NCBI GenBank assembly: GCA_015680685.1
Contig: MNCI01006175.1
Coordinates: 613,543-677,542 of the forward strand
Direction: 5' to 3'
Length of the DNA: 64,000 nt
Source of the DNA: Gnetum montanum
Lineage: Eukaryota > Streptophyta > Gnetopsida > Gnetales > Gnetaceae
This document shows positions 1 to 12,419 of the stretch, in pieces. The notes beneath the pieces were generated by a model that saw only the letters and a list, made by a program, of their open reading frames with translations, was not told where the DNA came from and searched no databases. Made by a program: the position numbers and the translations under genes. The first letter of the stretch is position 1. Every line of letters begins with the position of its first letter.

Positions 1-240
1 TGGTTCTTTACCTTAAACATTGCTACAATCCTATCTTTCACATATTCCATTATGTATTCTACTCAGAGCTCCTTAACCTTTTGTTTCATTTATCCCCAAA
101 TCATTGTTCTCCATTTTCCAAATTTATGAGGTCCAACACCCTCTTCTCATATTTTCATACTAATTCATGGCTTTTTGAGCTTTCATTTGACCATAATTTC
201 ATTGAAAAACTCTTTGTATTTTGTAATTTTAACCAGAGTT

Positions 241-345
241 AATGGTTATCTATGGTGATCAATAGCTGCGTCGACAAGGCCTCATCAACACAGCCAACTA
301 CATCGATGAGGCCTCATCGATGCAACCCAAAAACCCTATATAGAC
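241..345 (+). promoter_or_regulatory. Internal U3-like module: CATCGATG palindromes followed by TATA
   Basis: A perfect 22-bp palindrome lies at 301-322, centred on AGGCCT. Partial copies (cgacaaggcctcatcaac) lie just before it, and a TATA-like ctatata at 336-342 follows. The LTR U3 regions of this family have the same order: GATG/GGCC arrays, then TATA. The module lies about 670 bp before the 3' ORF remnant. A counterpart exists in the opposite-strand copy at 12912-12990. Confidence 0.5.
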
Positions 346-1014
346 CACTGTAAACTTTGAAATTTTTATCATTTTCCTCATAACACATGGGAAGCTTTTG
401 CCATTTTTCAGAGCCCAAAACCTTCTAGAGCCCTTAACTTCCCAACCGTTTGTCCAAATCACTCCATTCTTTGATCCTGCAGTTACTGGAGATAAGCTCT
501 TTATCGTAGGGGCTACAGACCTTAAGGTTTCCAATGAAATTTTTGAAAATTTTTCTAACTCCCCCAAATGGTTAATAACCTTAACAATATACAAACATTA
601 ATTTTTTCAAGAGTTAATCCTTTCAACAACCTCTAGGATGATTTATTAACAATAACACATAAATAAAATAATGATTGGAATAATTACATCAGTCATAATC
701 ACAACTTAGCCAAGTGTAACTATCCTAAAGTGATAAAGGTATCCCCATTGCTTCATCTTACATAATGATTGCTAAGCCATGGTCTTATCATGATTACATA
801 TGGCACTAAGATCAAAACGCCCGCAGAAAGGAGAACACTCTCAACCAAGGAAGAAATGGCCCAAAGCTGGAAGGGACCAACAAGAACAAGCCTAAGAACT
901 ACAACCCATGCAACCGAACCTCTTCATGAAAATCCCAAAGTGAAATCTGTTTGACAGATTCCAAAAGAAGAAGTGCTAACAAAGCAATCATAGTGAGCGA
1001 AAGCACCAAGACCC

Positions 1015-3290
1015 GTGCCAAGGTTTGAAGTCACTTTAACTCAAGCTTTTGTTGACATCAACAGGTCCCAAGAGATTCAACATTCAGTTTTCCAAGAAAT
1101 AAACTTCAAGCCATTTTTAGAGAAAGCTCCAATAGAAGTCAAAACACAAGTGCAAACCTCTCCCATGTGGCCAATCATCACATCCAATGGGGAATGGTAC
1201 ATGGGAGAGACATATCTCTTTTGGAACAGTAGAAGGCCAGGGTCCATAGTAAAAATTAAGGATATTTAGGTGTCTTACTTGATTGAGGCTATCATGTAGG
1301 CACTAGGATTGCCTGATATTGGAACATAGTTGGCTAAGCTATCAGCAAAAGGTGATCCTAAGGCCAAAAAGGAGTGGACTCAGTAGTGTTATGGTGTCAA
1401 CCGTAAGGAGTATGACGCATTCACACCAGTGGAGCGCATCTATTTTAAGATTGCAGCTTATCACCTCAATGCAATAGTGAGGCCCAGCAAGGTGACTGCC
1501 TTTTCTACTGAAGCATGTGCCACTCTAAGCGGGAGATTTCCTATAAACCTTCCACAACTAATCTATTTGGAGATCAAAAAGTGTTTCAAGGAAAATGAAC
1601 ATGAAAGGAAAACCCTACCCTTTTGTGCCTTATTCGGAAACTTTGTAGAAGGGCAAGAATCATCCTCTATGCTAATGACATAATTAGGCATGCTCCTTTG
1701 GCTTCATGATCTGAAATCATGAAAGAAAATACAGCTACTACAACTAAAGAAGAGGAGTAGCTGCCACTTCCAGTACCTACTTAAGAAATAATGTCAAAGG
1801 CCTGTGCAACCATTAAGCGCTTGCACAAAATTTGAGAGCAGCTCTTGTGTGAGCAAGAGTAATGTGCAAGAATGAGTAATGCAGACCCATCTATGTATCG
1901 ACTAGCAATGAGTCACCTTAATGAGGTAGCTTGAACCATGAGCCAAATAGAAAGGGGTGGACTAATATCCTCCACCCAAAAAACACAGGTACCCATGAGG
2001 TCTAACCGCAATGCTCGAGAGGTGACAGTGTCATTATCTCAACACCATTTATTCCTAGAAATCTCTAGGAATGTCACCTCCTTCTTGATGCATTTGAAGG
2101 AAGGTGAAGGGGCCATTGCACTAGTGATGCAACACCAAGGGCAGGAGACTGTAGCTGAAGTAGTTGCTGACCACATCATCAAAGCACTTAATGCACCTGT
2201 AGTATCTGTACTAGATGTATTTGCACTTTGAGATGTGTAGACATTTGTAGGCATGGTCAGTAAAAAACTGAATGCAGCCTAACATGAAGAATTGTTGGAT
2301 GAATTGGTGGGGACCAAGCAATTGATTCCGGATATCTTTAATTTTTCAAATAACATCATCGCAACCTGGTTGAAGCTATTGGAAGCAAGGGGCAAATGCA
2401 TCATCTTAGAGGAGCAACTTGAAATGGCTCAAGCATAAAATCAACACTTGGCCACAAAGGTTGCTAAATTACATGCCCGTCTTGTTGATCCTAAACTCCT
2501 TAGTCCAATAATAACTAGAGAAGAAGCTTTCAAACAGCTTTAAGAACAACTCAAGAAGGCTAAGGAAGAAGTAGTTATGGCCATCTTCAACCAATTTGTA
2601 GTAGAGATAAAGACATATCCAATTCAGAAGGACTTAGCTTAGATGCACTAGGAGAACGAAGCACTGACCATAGAAAATCATCACCTACCCAATATTAATG
2701 TCCAAAAATAATAAATGCAAGAATTCATTCATTAACAACAGGAGTAGCTAGCTAGGGTGAATATGAAATTAAGGAAATTGGCCATAGAAAATTGGAATCT
2801 GTCGATGAAAGAAGTTCATGCCTTACGCGAGAAATTTTCTATTAAGATTGCTGCCTAGAAAAATAAAGTTTTGAAGTTTTAAAAAGTTAAAAATCACTAT
2901 AGACACCAGGTTGACCTACAGAAGGAAGTAAATTTGAAGCACATCCAGATGGCAGAGGCAAAAATAATTGAAGCTCTCCAGTAACTTCAATAGTGAAAAG
3001 AAGTTTGGTAGCCCATCATTGATGGGATTGATGCCTACAACAAAGCGAAGATCCAATTAAAGGAGTTGTAGATAGAAGAGATGACAAAATACTTAGAGTT
3101 GGCCAATCTTTGCTATGTGAACCTGGCTATGCTGACTACTGGACTACTACAATCAGAGTTAGAAAAACAAGTGGCTAGCTCATATTTGCTATACGAGGCA
3201 GAGTTTAAACACCATAAAGACACCAAGTAGAAGCTTAAGACTATAAATTCTAAACTCAGAATTCTTAGAGCATGATTCACAGATCAATGA
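1015..3290 (+). pseudogene. 3' ORF remnant of Athila/Tat-like element (unknown domain plus coiled coil)
   Basis: The reading frame is preserved over long stretches but has many in-frame stops, mostly TAG. It begins near MPRFEVTLTQAF, passes through PMWPIITSNGEWYMGETYLF and YGVNRKEYDAFTPVERIYFK, then enters a Gln/Glu/Lys-rich stretch likely to form a coiled coil. It ends about 50 bp before the LTR. The same protein is encoded in the opposite direction at about 12400-9962. Its position after integrase is that of the extra 3' ORF known in Athila/Tat elements. I do not recognise the domain with confidence. Several parts resemble plant transposon-associated proteins. Confidence 0.6.
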
Positions 3291-3338
3291 TCAACTACTG
3301 AGATGACATCAATGATTCAAGGATCAATTGTGGGGATA

Positions 3339-4249
3339 TGGTGAGTCACATTTCTTGGCTACATCAATGAGAACTCATCAACTAGGCCTCATTGACAATG
3401 CCCCATTGATGCATCATATCATGCATCGATGAGGCCCCATCGACGTAGTGTCTACTTTTTGGCTATAAATACGCATCTACCAGCCACATTTATGGAAACA
3501 AGATTTCAATAGTAGTGAAGCTCTTGTAGTTTGTTCATTTCAGAGTTAGAGTATTTCTCCCAAGTGCCTACAGTAGGAGTCATTGAGTGTATGGATCTTT
3601 ATTCGAGTATTGTTGTACTTGAGCACAATAGTGTGTGTAGCAATAAAGACAAGCTTTATAATAAAAATTACAGCACTTTGGATAGATTAAATGTTTCATT
3701 TATGCATTTAATGTTTTTAATTATTTATTTATTAAATGTTTTCCAGTAATTAAGCTAATGAAAGAATTAAGCAAGATAAGTCGAATAGATTGAACGCATA
3801 ATTATGACCACTTCAAGTGTAACATGTATTCGCTTGGTAATCCCATCAGCGTTATTGCTTGGTATGCCCAATAGCATAGCGCTTACTAACCCAGTAGTGG
3901 ATACGTGGGTTTAGGACATGTGTGGAGAGTAGGGTCGGATGCTTATGTTAGGACTAGTTAGATACTAGTTAATTAGTTAAATTAAATTAGTTAATCTAAT
4001 TACTTTATCTTCCTTTAAACACCAAACCATAAAATACAAAATGATAAAAGTCAAATACCTTAATTACACTTAACCATACCAATGTATGTCACAAGTGTAA
4101 TTGGGAAGACAACGAATGACGTTAAGGTAAGATTCACCTCCTAGAGGGCTAGTGCACCATAAACTATAAAGTCCACAAAATTCAACCAGATCACGTGTGA
4201 ATGCTTGTGATTCGTATGGTTGGGTGTAGGGGTATCTTACGACTCATCA
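3339..4249 (+). repeat. 3' LTR of the left Athila/Tat-like element
   Basis: 911 bp, starting TGGTGAGTCA and ending ACTCATCA, an imperfect terminal inverted repeat matching the TGATGAGT...ACTCATCA of its relatives. It contains the GC-rich GATGAGGCCCCATCGA array (about 3370-3455), a TATA box (ctataaata, 3463-3471) and an R/U5 region shared with the LTRs at 20837, 8480 and 59096. Confidence 0.88.
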
Positions 4250-4786
4250 GGCATTAAAGGGATTTGTTGATTCCTTAAACTTTCATCCTAGGTTTCACTG
4301 GTCCCATGTTAATGCATAACCACTTATGTTTTTAAATGTTGTTGTGAAACATTATTCAAGCAAAGTTATTCCCTTATTACATCACTAAAAAAGAAAGTGA
4401 TCCTAATTGTTGTTTTATAAAATTTCTCTTTTAATTTTATTGGTATTATTTTATCACATAGAACACCATTAGCCTGTCTCCATTTTGACCATCCTACTCA
4501 GTTCTATTTTTGATATTTTTATCAATTTCCCTATCTAATTAGAGGATTGATCATAGGTAGCAAGCTCGTAAAAATGAAGATATATTTCAAAAATATCAAA
4601 CATACATGGTGAGCTAACTTTTTTATTCAAAACATGTACATGAAGTAGGTGTTGTGTTCTATTTTGTCTTGTTTTGTTGCAACTGCTAATTCCTTTGTTG
4701 CAGCCTCTTCCCTAGCATTTCTTAATTTCTCGTTGAAGTCTAATAATAGATCATTAGTTACATCAATCTACATTGATAGCCACTTC
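4250..4786. other. AT-rich spacer, nothing recognised
   Basis: Lies between the left LTR and the duplicated segment. No coding potential, LTR end or known motif is visible. It may contain the element's target-site duplication (ggcat at 4250-4254), which cannot be tested because the other end lies outside the window. Confidence 0.6.
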
Positions 4787-5921
4787 TACTCTATTTCTTT
4801 GTTGGATAAAGTAAGCTTGATCACCACATTATGAAAATCTAAATGTAGTAAAAACTATTATCAATAGTAATTTATCATTTGCCTTCACCTTAAGTAGGAA
4901 GGATGGAGAACCTTGGGAATGGTTGAACAACTATTGAAATCTCCCTTTGTTTCCACTTTTCTGCTACATGTTTAGGATTGTATATGCAAGTTTGAGTATG
5001 TTGGAGTAGTGTTTTTGGTGTTCTAATATTGCAAGCCAAAGTGTATACCTTTTTATAATTATTGTTAAGTTGCTACCTTATTTGTTGTCCTCTCTATTGT
5101 TCTCTAAGGTCCACACCTTCTTGTACACCTATTTGGACATGTTCAACAATACAAATTGCTTACTACATATCACCGATGGTAACTCCAACAACATGTGGTA
5201 AGTTTTCATGGCATCAATGTTTTGTTCCATAATGGAGTCCATGATGAGCTTTTTATATGCTAGAAGTATGACCTAGTTGCTATCTCAATCATTAGCAATC
5301 CTGTGTAGCATCATATGAAAGGAACATAAATTCCTTTACTCTATTTCTTCATTAGATAGATCAGGCATGGTCATCATATGATGAAAACATGAATGTAGCA
5401 ACAACATTTGTCATTACCTTAAGCGAGATAGATGGAGAACCATGGGAATGGTCAAACAAATGTTACAATCTTCCTTCATTTCCACTTTTCCCTACATGTT
5501 TAGGATTGTACATGTAGGTTTGAGCATATTAAAGTAGTATTAGGTGTTCTAATATTAGCTACTTATTTTTTAATTCATAAGACCTTAGTTCAAGCTTGGG
5601 CACAGTCACTCAAAATGGTTAGGCTTTCACTCATCTATTGCCCTTCCAAGACCTCACCTTAATAAGATAAGCATTGAACCTCTAAGTGATAATCTATTTG
5701 GTTTGTTGCCTTCTTTGTTGTCCTCCTTGTTACTCTACAAAGTTCACACCTTTTAATACATTTTCCTAGACACATTCTATGAAGTTCACATCTTTTTGTA
5801 TATTTTCCTAAACACATTCAACAACCTGAATTGCCTACAACCAAAGATAACTCCAATAACATCTAGTAAGTTTCCATGGGGCCAATGTCCCATTTCACAA
5901 TGAAGTCCATGAGGAGCCTTC
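4787..5921. repeat. Diverged direct duplication (about 470 and 585 bp)
   Basis: Copy 1 (about 4787-5253) and copy 2 (about 5337-5921) share blocks in the same order: ctctatttctt, ggatggagaacc with gggaatggt, ctacatgtttaggattgta, ggtgttctaatatt, gttgtcctc and agtccatgaggagc. The offset rises from 526-550 bp to about 630 bp because copy 2 carries an extra 100 bp or so. No ORF. The Copia element begins exactly at the end of copy 2. Confidence 0.7.
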
Positions 5922-6389
5922 TATGAGTAAAGTGAAGACAACTATCATTCACACATGCTCAGATATTTTCATCTCTTTGATTACAAGCACTATTTTTTTG
6001 TAATTATATGGTACAATAGTTATGTTGTAATAAACTGCAGTGTTGGGTATTCAACTGCAAATATTTTAAATATAGTTAATGTAAAACTATCATTCATTTT
6101 TGTCATTTTAGTACTATTAATATCTAGTTTACATCCTATTAACATTTTCCCATGCTATAAATATGATTACAAGGAAGCCTTTAAAGTACTATGTTTGGCT
6201 TTCATTCCAATGCTTTCTTCTTTCCGATTCTTTGTTGTTCATTGTGTTTCAAAAATTCTCTTTGAGTTGACATAAAGATCTAGGAGCTTGTTTGTTACTA
6301 GGGTTTTTCTCATTTTTCCCCAAGATATATTATTGTGATTTATTATTGACTTATTTTTTACTGTTATCATAAACGATCTAAAAATCACA
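5922..6389 (+). repeat. Copia 5' LTR
   Basis: 468 bp, aligning with 22694-23116. It starts tatgagtaaagtg (the 3' copy starts TGTGAGGAAAGTG) and ends ..atcaca, two bases before the tRNA-Met-type PBS at 6392. A TATA-like ctataaatatg lies near 6155-6165. Confidence 0.85.
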
Positions 6390-6449
6390 ATTGGTATCAA
6401 ATCCAAGTCCTTTCGTGGTGGTTTTTTCTTCTTTGTGGTGTTGTTTGAA

Positions 6450-8479
6450 TTTAGGGTATAGCAAGCTTTGCAAAAATCAAAATTAAAAAATTCTCTGGTA
6501 ATGATTACAAAGTTTGGAGAATGTACATGNGTCATCAATTGATGACACATAGAGAGTTTCTTGGTATATTGATTTTGGTGCTTTCTATCACTATATCCCA
6601 CACCTTAAATGGTTTTGTGAATATTTGTTTGTAATCTTGGTGTGATCAAACTAGGTGATCATGGTCTTTGTGATGTTGTTAGGTGTGGTAAAGTTAAAAT
6701 CCAATTTAAGGATGGAACTTTTAAAACTATATCTCATGTCTGTCATGTACCTAAGCTCACAATGAGTCTCATTTTTGTGAGTGAGTTAGATTCTACAAGT
6801 CTAACTATCATATTTGGTGAAGGAAAATGTAGAATCTTGTAAGGATCTTTACTTCTAGCCACTAGTGTAAAGGTGGGAAGACTATACTAGTTGGAAGCAA
6901 GGATGTTACAACACAACTTCAACAAGGTAGTTGTTACTCACTTGCATTCAAGCATTGATCTTTAGCATAAAATATTAGCACATTTAAGTGAAAAAGGTTT
7001 AAAGGAACTACATAAAAAAGGTAAAATTAACCTTACATAAGAATCTTTGAATTTTTCTCATCATTTCCTACTTGGTAAACAAACATGTTCAAGATTTTCA
7101 AGAAGTAATGCTAAAGTTAATCAAGTGTTAGAGTTAATACTTAGTGATGTATGTGAACTAGTAAAAGACTTGCAAATATTCTCACTTGGAGGTGCTACAT
7201 ACTATGTTTCATTCATTGATGATTTTTCAAGGAAAGATTAGATCTATTTAGTGAAACATAAATTTAAAGTGTTTGAAAAATTTAAAGAGTTCAAAGCTCT
7301 TGTTGAAAATCATTCAAGAAAGAAAATCAAGGTTCTTAGAAAAGATAATTGTGGTGAGGTTTTCTCCCATGATTTTAAGAATTTTTGTAAAGAAGATGGC
7401 ATATACAGGCAAAAGACTATTGCAAACACTCTCGAACAAAATGCAGTAGCTAAACGTTTTAATAGAATGTTGCTAGAAAAAATCAACTGCATGCTAAGTG
7501 AAGCTAGTATTAGTAAACATTTTTGGGTTGAAGTGCAATGATTGCCTACTATCTCATCAATAAGTCTCCATCCCTTGCAATTGATGGAAAGATTCCAAAA
7601 GAAATATGGAGTAGAAAGTCTATTCATTTGAATTGTCTTCGATTTTTTGGGTGTGAAGCTTATGTTCACATTCGAAAAATTGATAAATCAAAATTAGACT
7701 ATAAGTCTATAAGATGTATTTTCCTTGGTTATGATCATGGTTTTAAAGCTTATAATTTGTACAACCCAAAAACTAAGAGGTTTATTTATAGTCATNAATA
7801 GCAATGATCTAATGCATGCTAATTTTACCAGAGAGGAGAAGATTTCATCATAATCAATTCCCTTCTTTTGGGAATAACCCTTAGCAACAAGACATGCNGT
7901 CATCCTCCCTTAGCAGGAAATATTACTCCTAACCAACAAGATGGTATAAATAATATACAAGAAATAAGTACAAGAGAAGATGAAAGTGAAGATGAGGAAA
8001 TAGAGTATCAACATGATGCTCCATCAACTTCACAATCCTTAAGACGATTTGGTCACATAATAAAATTACCCACTTGGTTTAAAAATCAAATTCTAATCGT
8101 TGAAGCTAAACCACTTATTTATAATGAAGCATGTACATCTCTTTATCATAAAGAATGAAAGCGAGCAATGGATGATGAAATGTCTGTTATTCATAAGAAT
8201 AAGACATGGGAATTGGTTGAACTTCCATATGATAGAAAACTAATTGGATGTAAGTGGATGTTCAGAATTAAATTTGGTAATCAGTTTAATGCATGTCTTG
8301 TTGCTAAGGGTTATTCCCAAAAGAAGGGAATTGATTATGATGAAATCTTCTCCTCTCTGGTAAAATTAGCATGCATTAGATCATTGCTATTAATAGTAGC
8401 AACTTATGATCTAGAACTTGAACAAATGAATGTAAAAACTACTTTCCTCAATGGTGTTCTTGAGGAGGAAATATATATG
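6450..8479 (+). pseudogene. Copia gag remnant, protease/core, integrase and first half of RT
   Basis: A gag start (FSGNDYKVWRMYM-like, about 6480-6530) jumps after an N at 6530 straight to the protease/core region. Here WYIDFGAFYH corresponds to the usual WxxDSGA. The GAG-pre-integrase region (ILAHLSEKGLKEL) follows at about 6965. Integrase spans about 7110-7780, with DNCGEVFSHDF, and EQNAVAKRFNRMLLEK in place of the usual QNGVAER. The RT N-terminal part (8168-8479) has TWELVELPYDRKLIGCKWM and LVAKGYSQKKGIDYDE. It breaks off at EEIYM where the Gypsy element inserted. Several frameshifts occur. Confidence 0.85.
7797..7897 (-). repeat. 101-bp exact inverted copy of a downstream RT segment, flanked by single Ns
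   Basis: 7797-7897 is the exact reverse complement of 8291-8391 in the RT of the same element. An N lies at each border (7796 and 7898), and gtcat occurs on the outer side of both. It interrupts the integrase-to-RT connection. Most likely a gap-filling artefact of assembly. Confidence 0.85.
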
Positions 8480-9425
8480 TGATGAGTGCTTGAGGTACCC
8501 CTATGCCCAACCATACAAATCACGAAGCATTCACATGCAATCTCATCGAATTATGTTGACTCTATTTCTTCTGATACACTAGTCTTCTAGGAAGTGAACT
8601 TTACCTTAATAGTCATTTATTGTCTTCCCAATTACACTTTTGATGTACAAAGGTATGGTTAAGTGTAATTGAGGCATCTAATTTTTATTATTTTATGTTT
8701 TATGTTCCTCATGCTTGAAATAGAGAAACGAAGTAATTTAATAACTAGTTTAATTTAACTAATTATCTAATCTCTAACTAGTGCTAACACAAGCCTTTGG
8801 CCCCACTTTTCATACATGTCCTAAACCCATGTATCCACTACTTAGGTTACCAAGTGCTATGCTACTGGGTGAACCAAGCAATAACACTGCTGGGATTACC
8901 AAGCAAATACCTATTTATGCTTGAAGTCGTCGTACTTATGTGTTTAATCTATTTAGCTTAATTAATTAACTAATCACTTGAAATCTAATTTAGCTTCATT
9001 AATTACATAATTAATAAAAATAATAAATGCATAAATGAATCATTAATCTATTCCAAGTGTTGCAAGGTTTAATCAAAAGGCTCATCTTATTGCCATTCAC
9101 ACTAGTGTGTTAAGGTATAATAGTGCTCAAATAAAGATCCATACACTTTCTGACTCCTACTATGGGCACTTAGAGAAATATTCTAATTCTCAAATGACAA
9201 AACTGCAAGAGCTCTACTATAGTTATGACTTGAACTCTCATAAACGTGGTTGGTAAGTGCATATTTATAGATTTTACTTTAGCACTACGTCAATGGGGCC
9301 CCATAGACACATCAAATGCTACATCGATGTGGCCCTGTCGACAAAAAAACACCACATAGACAAGGCCCCATCAACGAGGCCATGTCAACAAGGATCCATC
9401 AATGCAACGTAATAACAATTCATCA
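8480..9425 (-). repeat. 3' LTR of the nested Athila/Tat-like element
   Basis: 946 bp. In the element's orientation it starts TGATGAATTG right after the polypurine tract (reverse of taccccca, 9426-9433) and ends ..ACTCATCA. The TATA box on the - strand is at 9262-9270, with the GGGGCCCC/GATG array at about 9290-9415. Confidence 0.9.
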
Positions 9426-9961
9426 TACCCCCACAACTGAATGAAAACTCATGCTTGAGTTCCTTTACAAAATTGGGAAGGTATGGGATTTTTGACTAAC
9501 TCTTGACATAATAAACTAACTTGACAAAACTAAGTGCTTGAGTGTACAAATCAACAACATTACAAAAATTATGATGCTCATGACACAAAATTGAACACCA
9601 TGGCATGACTACTCAAAATTGGAAAACACATCCTCTGATGGCATAAAAATGGTTGAGAAGATTAAACAATCCTAGTTGGCAAAGGTTCTTGAGGTTCTGG
9701 AGGACCTTCACTAGCTTTGGACACGTGTGGTGGCTAAGGTGGCTATGGCTGCAAACTCCAGTGGAAAATGAAAGGAATCCAATAATGCCTCCATCTTCTC
9801 CTCCTTACTTCAAGGATCATTCACAATCCACTGCCAATGTGGACTAGAGTGGGGATATCCCATGGATAGGGCATTACTGGGAACAACTCCTTAACGTTGA
9901 CAAACTAGGCAACGAATTATTTGCATTTAACATCAAATGCCCTGACTGTATTCTATAACTC

Positions 9962-12400
9962 CTAGTAGTCATTCATTCTTTTGGCCAGGTTCTCTATAAG
10001 AGATCTCTGATTAGTATATTTTCCCTTGAGGAGCTCAAGTTCCATGTTTGCCATCACAAGCTTTTGCTTGGTGTCCTTATGATGCTTGAACTTGGCCTCA
10101 TAGAAGAAGTATGAGCTAGCTACTTGCATCTCCAGTTCTAACCATGGCCATCCAATAATTACATATCGAAGATTGGTAAGCTTCATGTATTTTACCATCT
10201 CCTCAATCTGCAACTCCTTCATGCAGATTTCCACCTTATTGTAGGCATCTATCCCATAATGATAGGTTGTCAAACTTCTCTTCCTTGCTAGAGTTAATAG
10301 AGGGTTTCATTTACTTTTTTCTTTGCCAACTAAATGTGCTTTTTATTAACTTCTTTCTGTAGACCGACCTAATCTTTGTAATGATCCTTGACCATCTTAA
10401 ATTTGAGAGCCTTTGATTTTTAGGTAGCTACCTCTATTGCAATCTTTTAGCAAAGGGCCCAAACCTCCTCCATGAAGAGGTTTCTATTTTTAGTTGTCAA
10501 TCTCCTTAGCTCTATGTTTGCTTTGGCTAGATGTTCCTACTGTTGATGAATACTGTCGATTAACTATTATTTATGCTCATCAACATTTCACAACCGATGG
10601 TTTCCTATGATCAATTACACATTCTCTTAGTCAGTCAGATCCAAGACCTTTTAAATTTTGTGGTGGGTAGCCTCTACCAAGGATTAGTAGAATACTACTG
10701 TCTCCATCGCACCGTCAACCCCTTTTAGTTTGGTATGAAGCTATTCAAGAGCTTCATCTTTTGCCAATGTTGGATTGAGAAATGTAGGGGTGACAATTTG
10801 GGCTCTTAATTTAGCAACTTTAGTAGCCAAGTGTTCATTTAGCACCTTGGTTGTTTCAAGTTGCACTTCCAAGATAATGTTCTTGCCCCTTGCCTCTAAC
10901 AACTCTGACTAGGTTATAATAATACCATCTAGAAGATCAAAGACATCCAAAAGTAATTAGCTGGTTTCCACCAGTTAGTCCAGCAGTTCTTCATATTGTG
11001 TTATGCTTAATTTGCACATCTTTTAGTGCAATGACATCTGGTATTGACGTCGTAGGTGCATTAAGTATTTTGGCATTTCTATTAGCAACCACCTTTGCTG
11101 TTGTATCCTACCCTTGGTGCTGCATCACCAACACTGTTGCCCCTTCGCCTTCCTCCAAGTGCACCAAGAAGGTCACAATGTTTCCAGAAATTTTTGGGAG
11201 TGGCTACTATTTTGTGAGAGATACTGTGACCTCTCTAGTGCTAGGATTTGACCTTGTGGACAACTACATTTGTTGGGCTGAAAAAATGGATCCACCACCT
11301 CCCATCAAGCTAACTATTTGAATGACCTCATTTAGGTGACTTATTTATGGCCAATACATAGATGGGTCCCGACCACTCATGCCTGCTTGTTGCTATTATT
11401 TACTCAAGAGCCATTCTTGGTATTCACGCAACCATTAGGTTATTACAACAACATTTGGCATAGTTGTTTGAGTGGCAGGTGGAGGTGGTGGCTGCTGTTC
11501 CTCTTCTTGAATGATTGTTGCAGGCATTTTATCTTTCATCATCTTCACCTAATTAGTGGCTAGAGCATCCTTGACAACATCATTTGTTTAACGAACTATC
11601 CTTTCCCTCTAACAGATTTTTTTGATGAGGCATGGGAAGGGGAGTGCCTTCCTTTCACATTCATTCTCTTTAAATTACTTCTCTATCTCTAGATAGATTA
11701 GCTGCAGAAGGTTGATAGGGAATATCCCACTCAAAACAGTGCATACACAAGCCAAAAAAAGTAGTGATCTTGCTGGGCCTCATCGTGGGGCTTAGTTGAA
11801 AGGCTGCAATCTTGTAGTGGATCCTTTCTACCAGTGTGAGCACACTGTGCTCCTTATAGTGAACACCATAGCACCGTCGAACCCATTCCTTTTTTATGAT
11901 GGGATTTGCCTACATTAGAGTCTCAGCAAGATTCACCTCAGTTTCTAGCAACCCAAGCACTTCAGCAATGGCCTGCACTAAGTAGGACATTAAGATGTCC
12001 TTGATTTTGACTGTTGAATTGACTTGCCTATTGTTATAGAATAAGAATGTCTCTCCCATATACCACTCCTTGGTGAAAGTGATAACTGGCCACATGGAAG
12101 AGGTCTTCAGTTGGTCCTGTACTTCTTTAGGTGCTTGTTCCAAGAAAGAGCCAAAGTTTAACTTCTAAAGCACTATTTTTTGGATCTCCCTTTATCTAAT
12201 TTGATTCATGCAGTTTCTGTCAAGGTAACCTCAAGGTTTGCTTGCTAACCTGGTGCCTCATCCCAATGGGAATGTTCTATTGCTATTGCTAGTTCTAGAA
12301 TTTGATGAATAGATTCCACCTTGGCCTCTTTTTTAAGAGGACCCATGGCTTAGGTTGCAAGTTGTTCTTCCTGGGCTTGTTCTTGGCCCCTTCCTATTCT
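9962..12400 (-). pseudogene. 3' ORF of the nested Athila/Tat-like element
   Basis: - strand remnants include SSMWPVITFTKEWYMGETF (12143-11910) and YGVHYKEHSVLTLVERIHYK (about 11880-11800). At the C-terminal end comes IDAYNKVEICMKELQIEEM and YEAKFKHHKDTKQKL (10273-9962), predicted coiled coil. Each has a counterpart in the left element (SPMWPIITSNGEWYMGETY; FKHHKDTK). Conservation of both halves between two copies argues that a protein was once selected. Its function is unknown. Env-like or other accessory ORFs occupy this position in Athila/Tat elements. Confidence 0.65.
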
Positions 12401-12419
12401 TAGCTATTTCTCAATTAAT

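Larger units (their letters stand above)
1..4249 (+). mobile_element. 3' part of an Athila/Tat-like Ty3/Gypsy element, cut by window edge
   Basis: The LTR at 3339-4249, the 3' ORF remnants at 1015-3290 and the palindromic module at 241-345 all match, in opposite orientation, the 3' third of the complete element at 8480-21626. The polypurine tract (tgtggggata, 3330-3338) sits directly before the LTR, so this is the 3' LTR. The gag-pol part and 5' LTR must lie left of the window. The coding region is broken by many stops, so this copy is dead. Confidence 0.85.
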
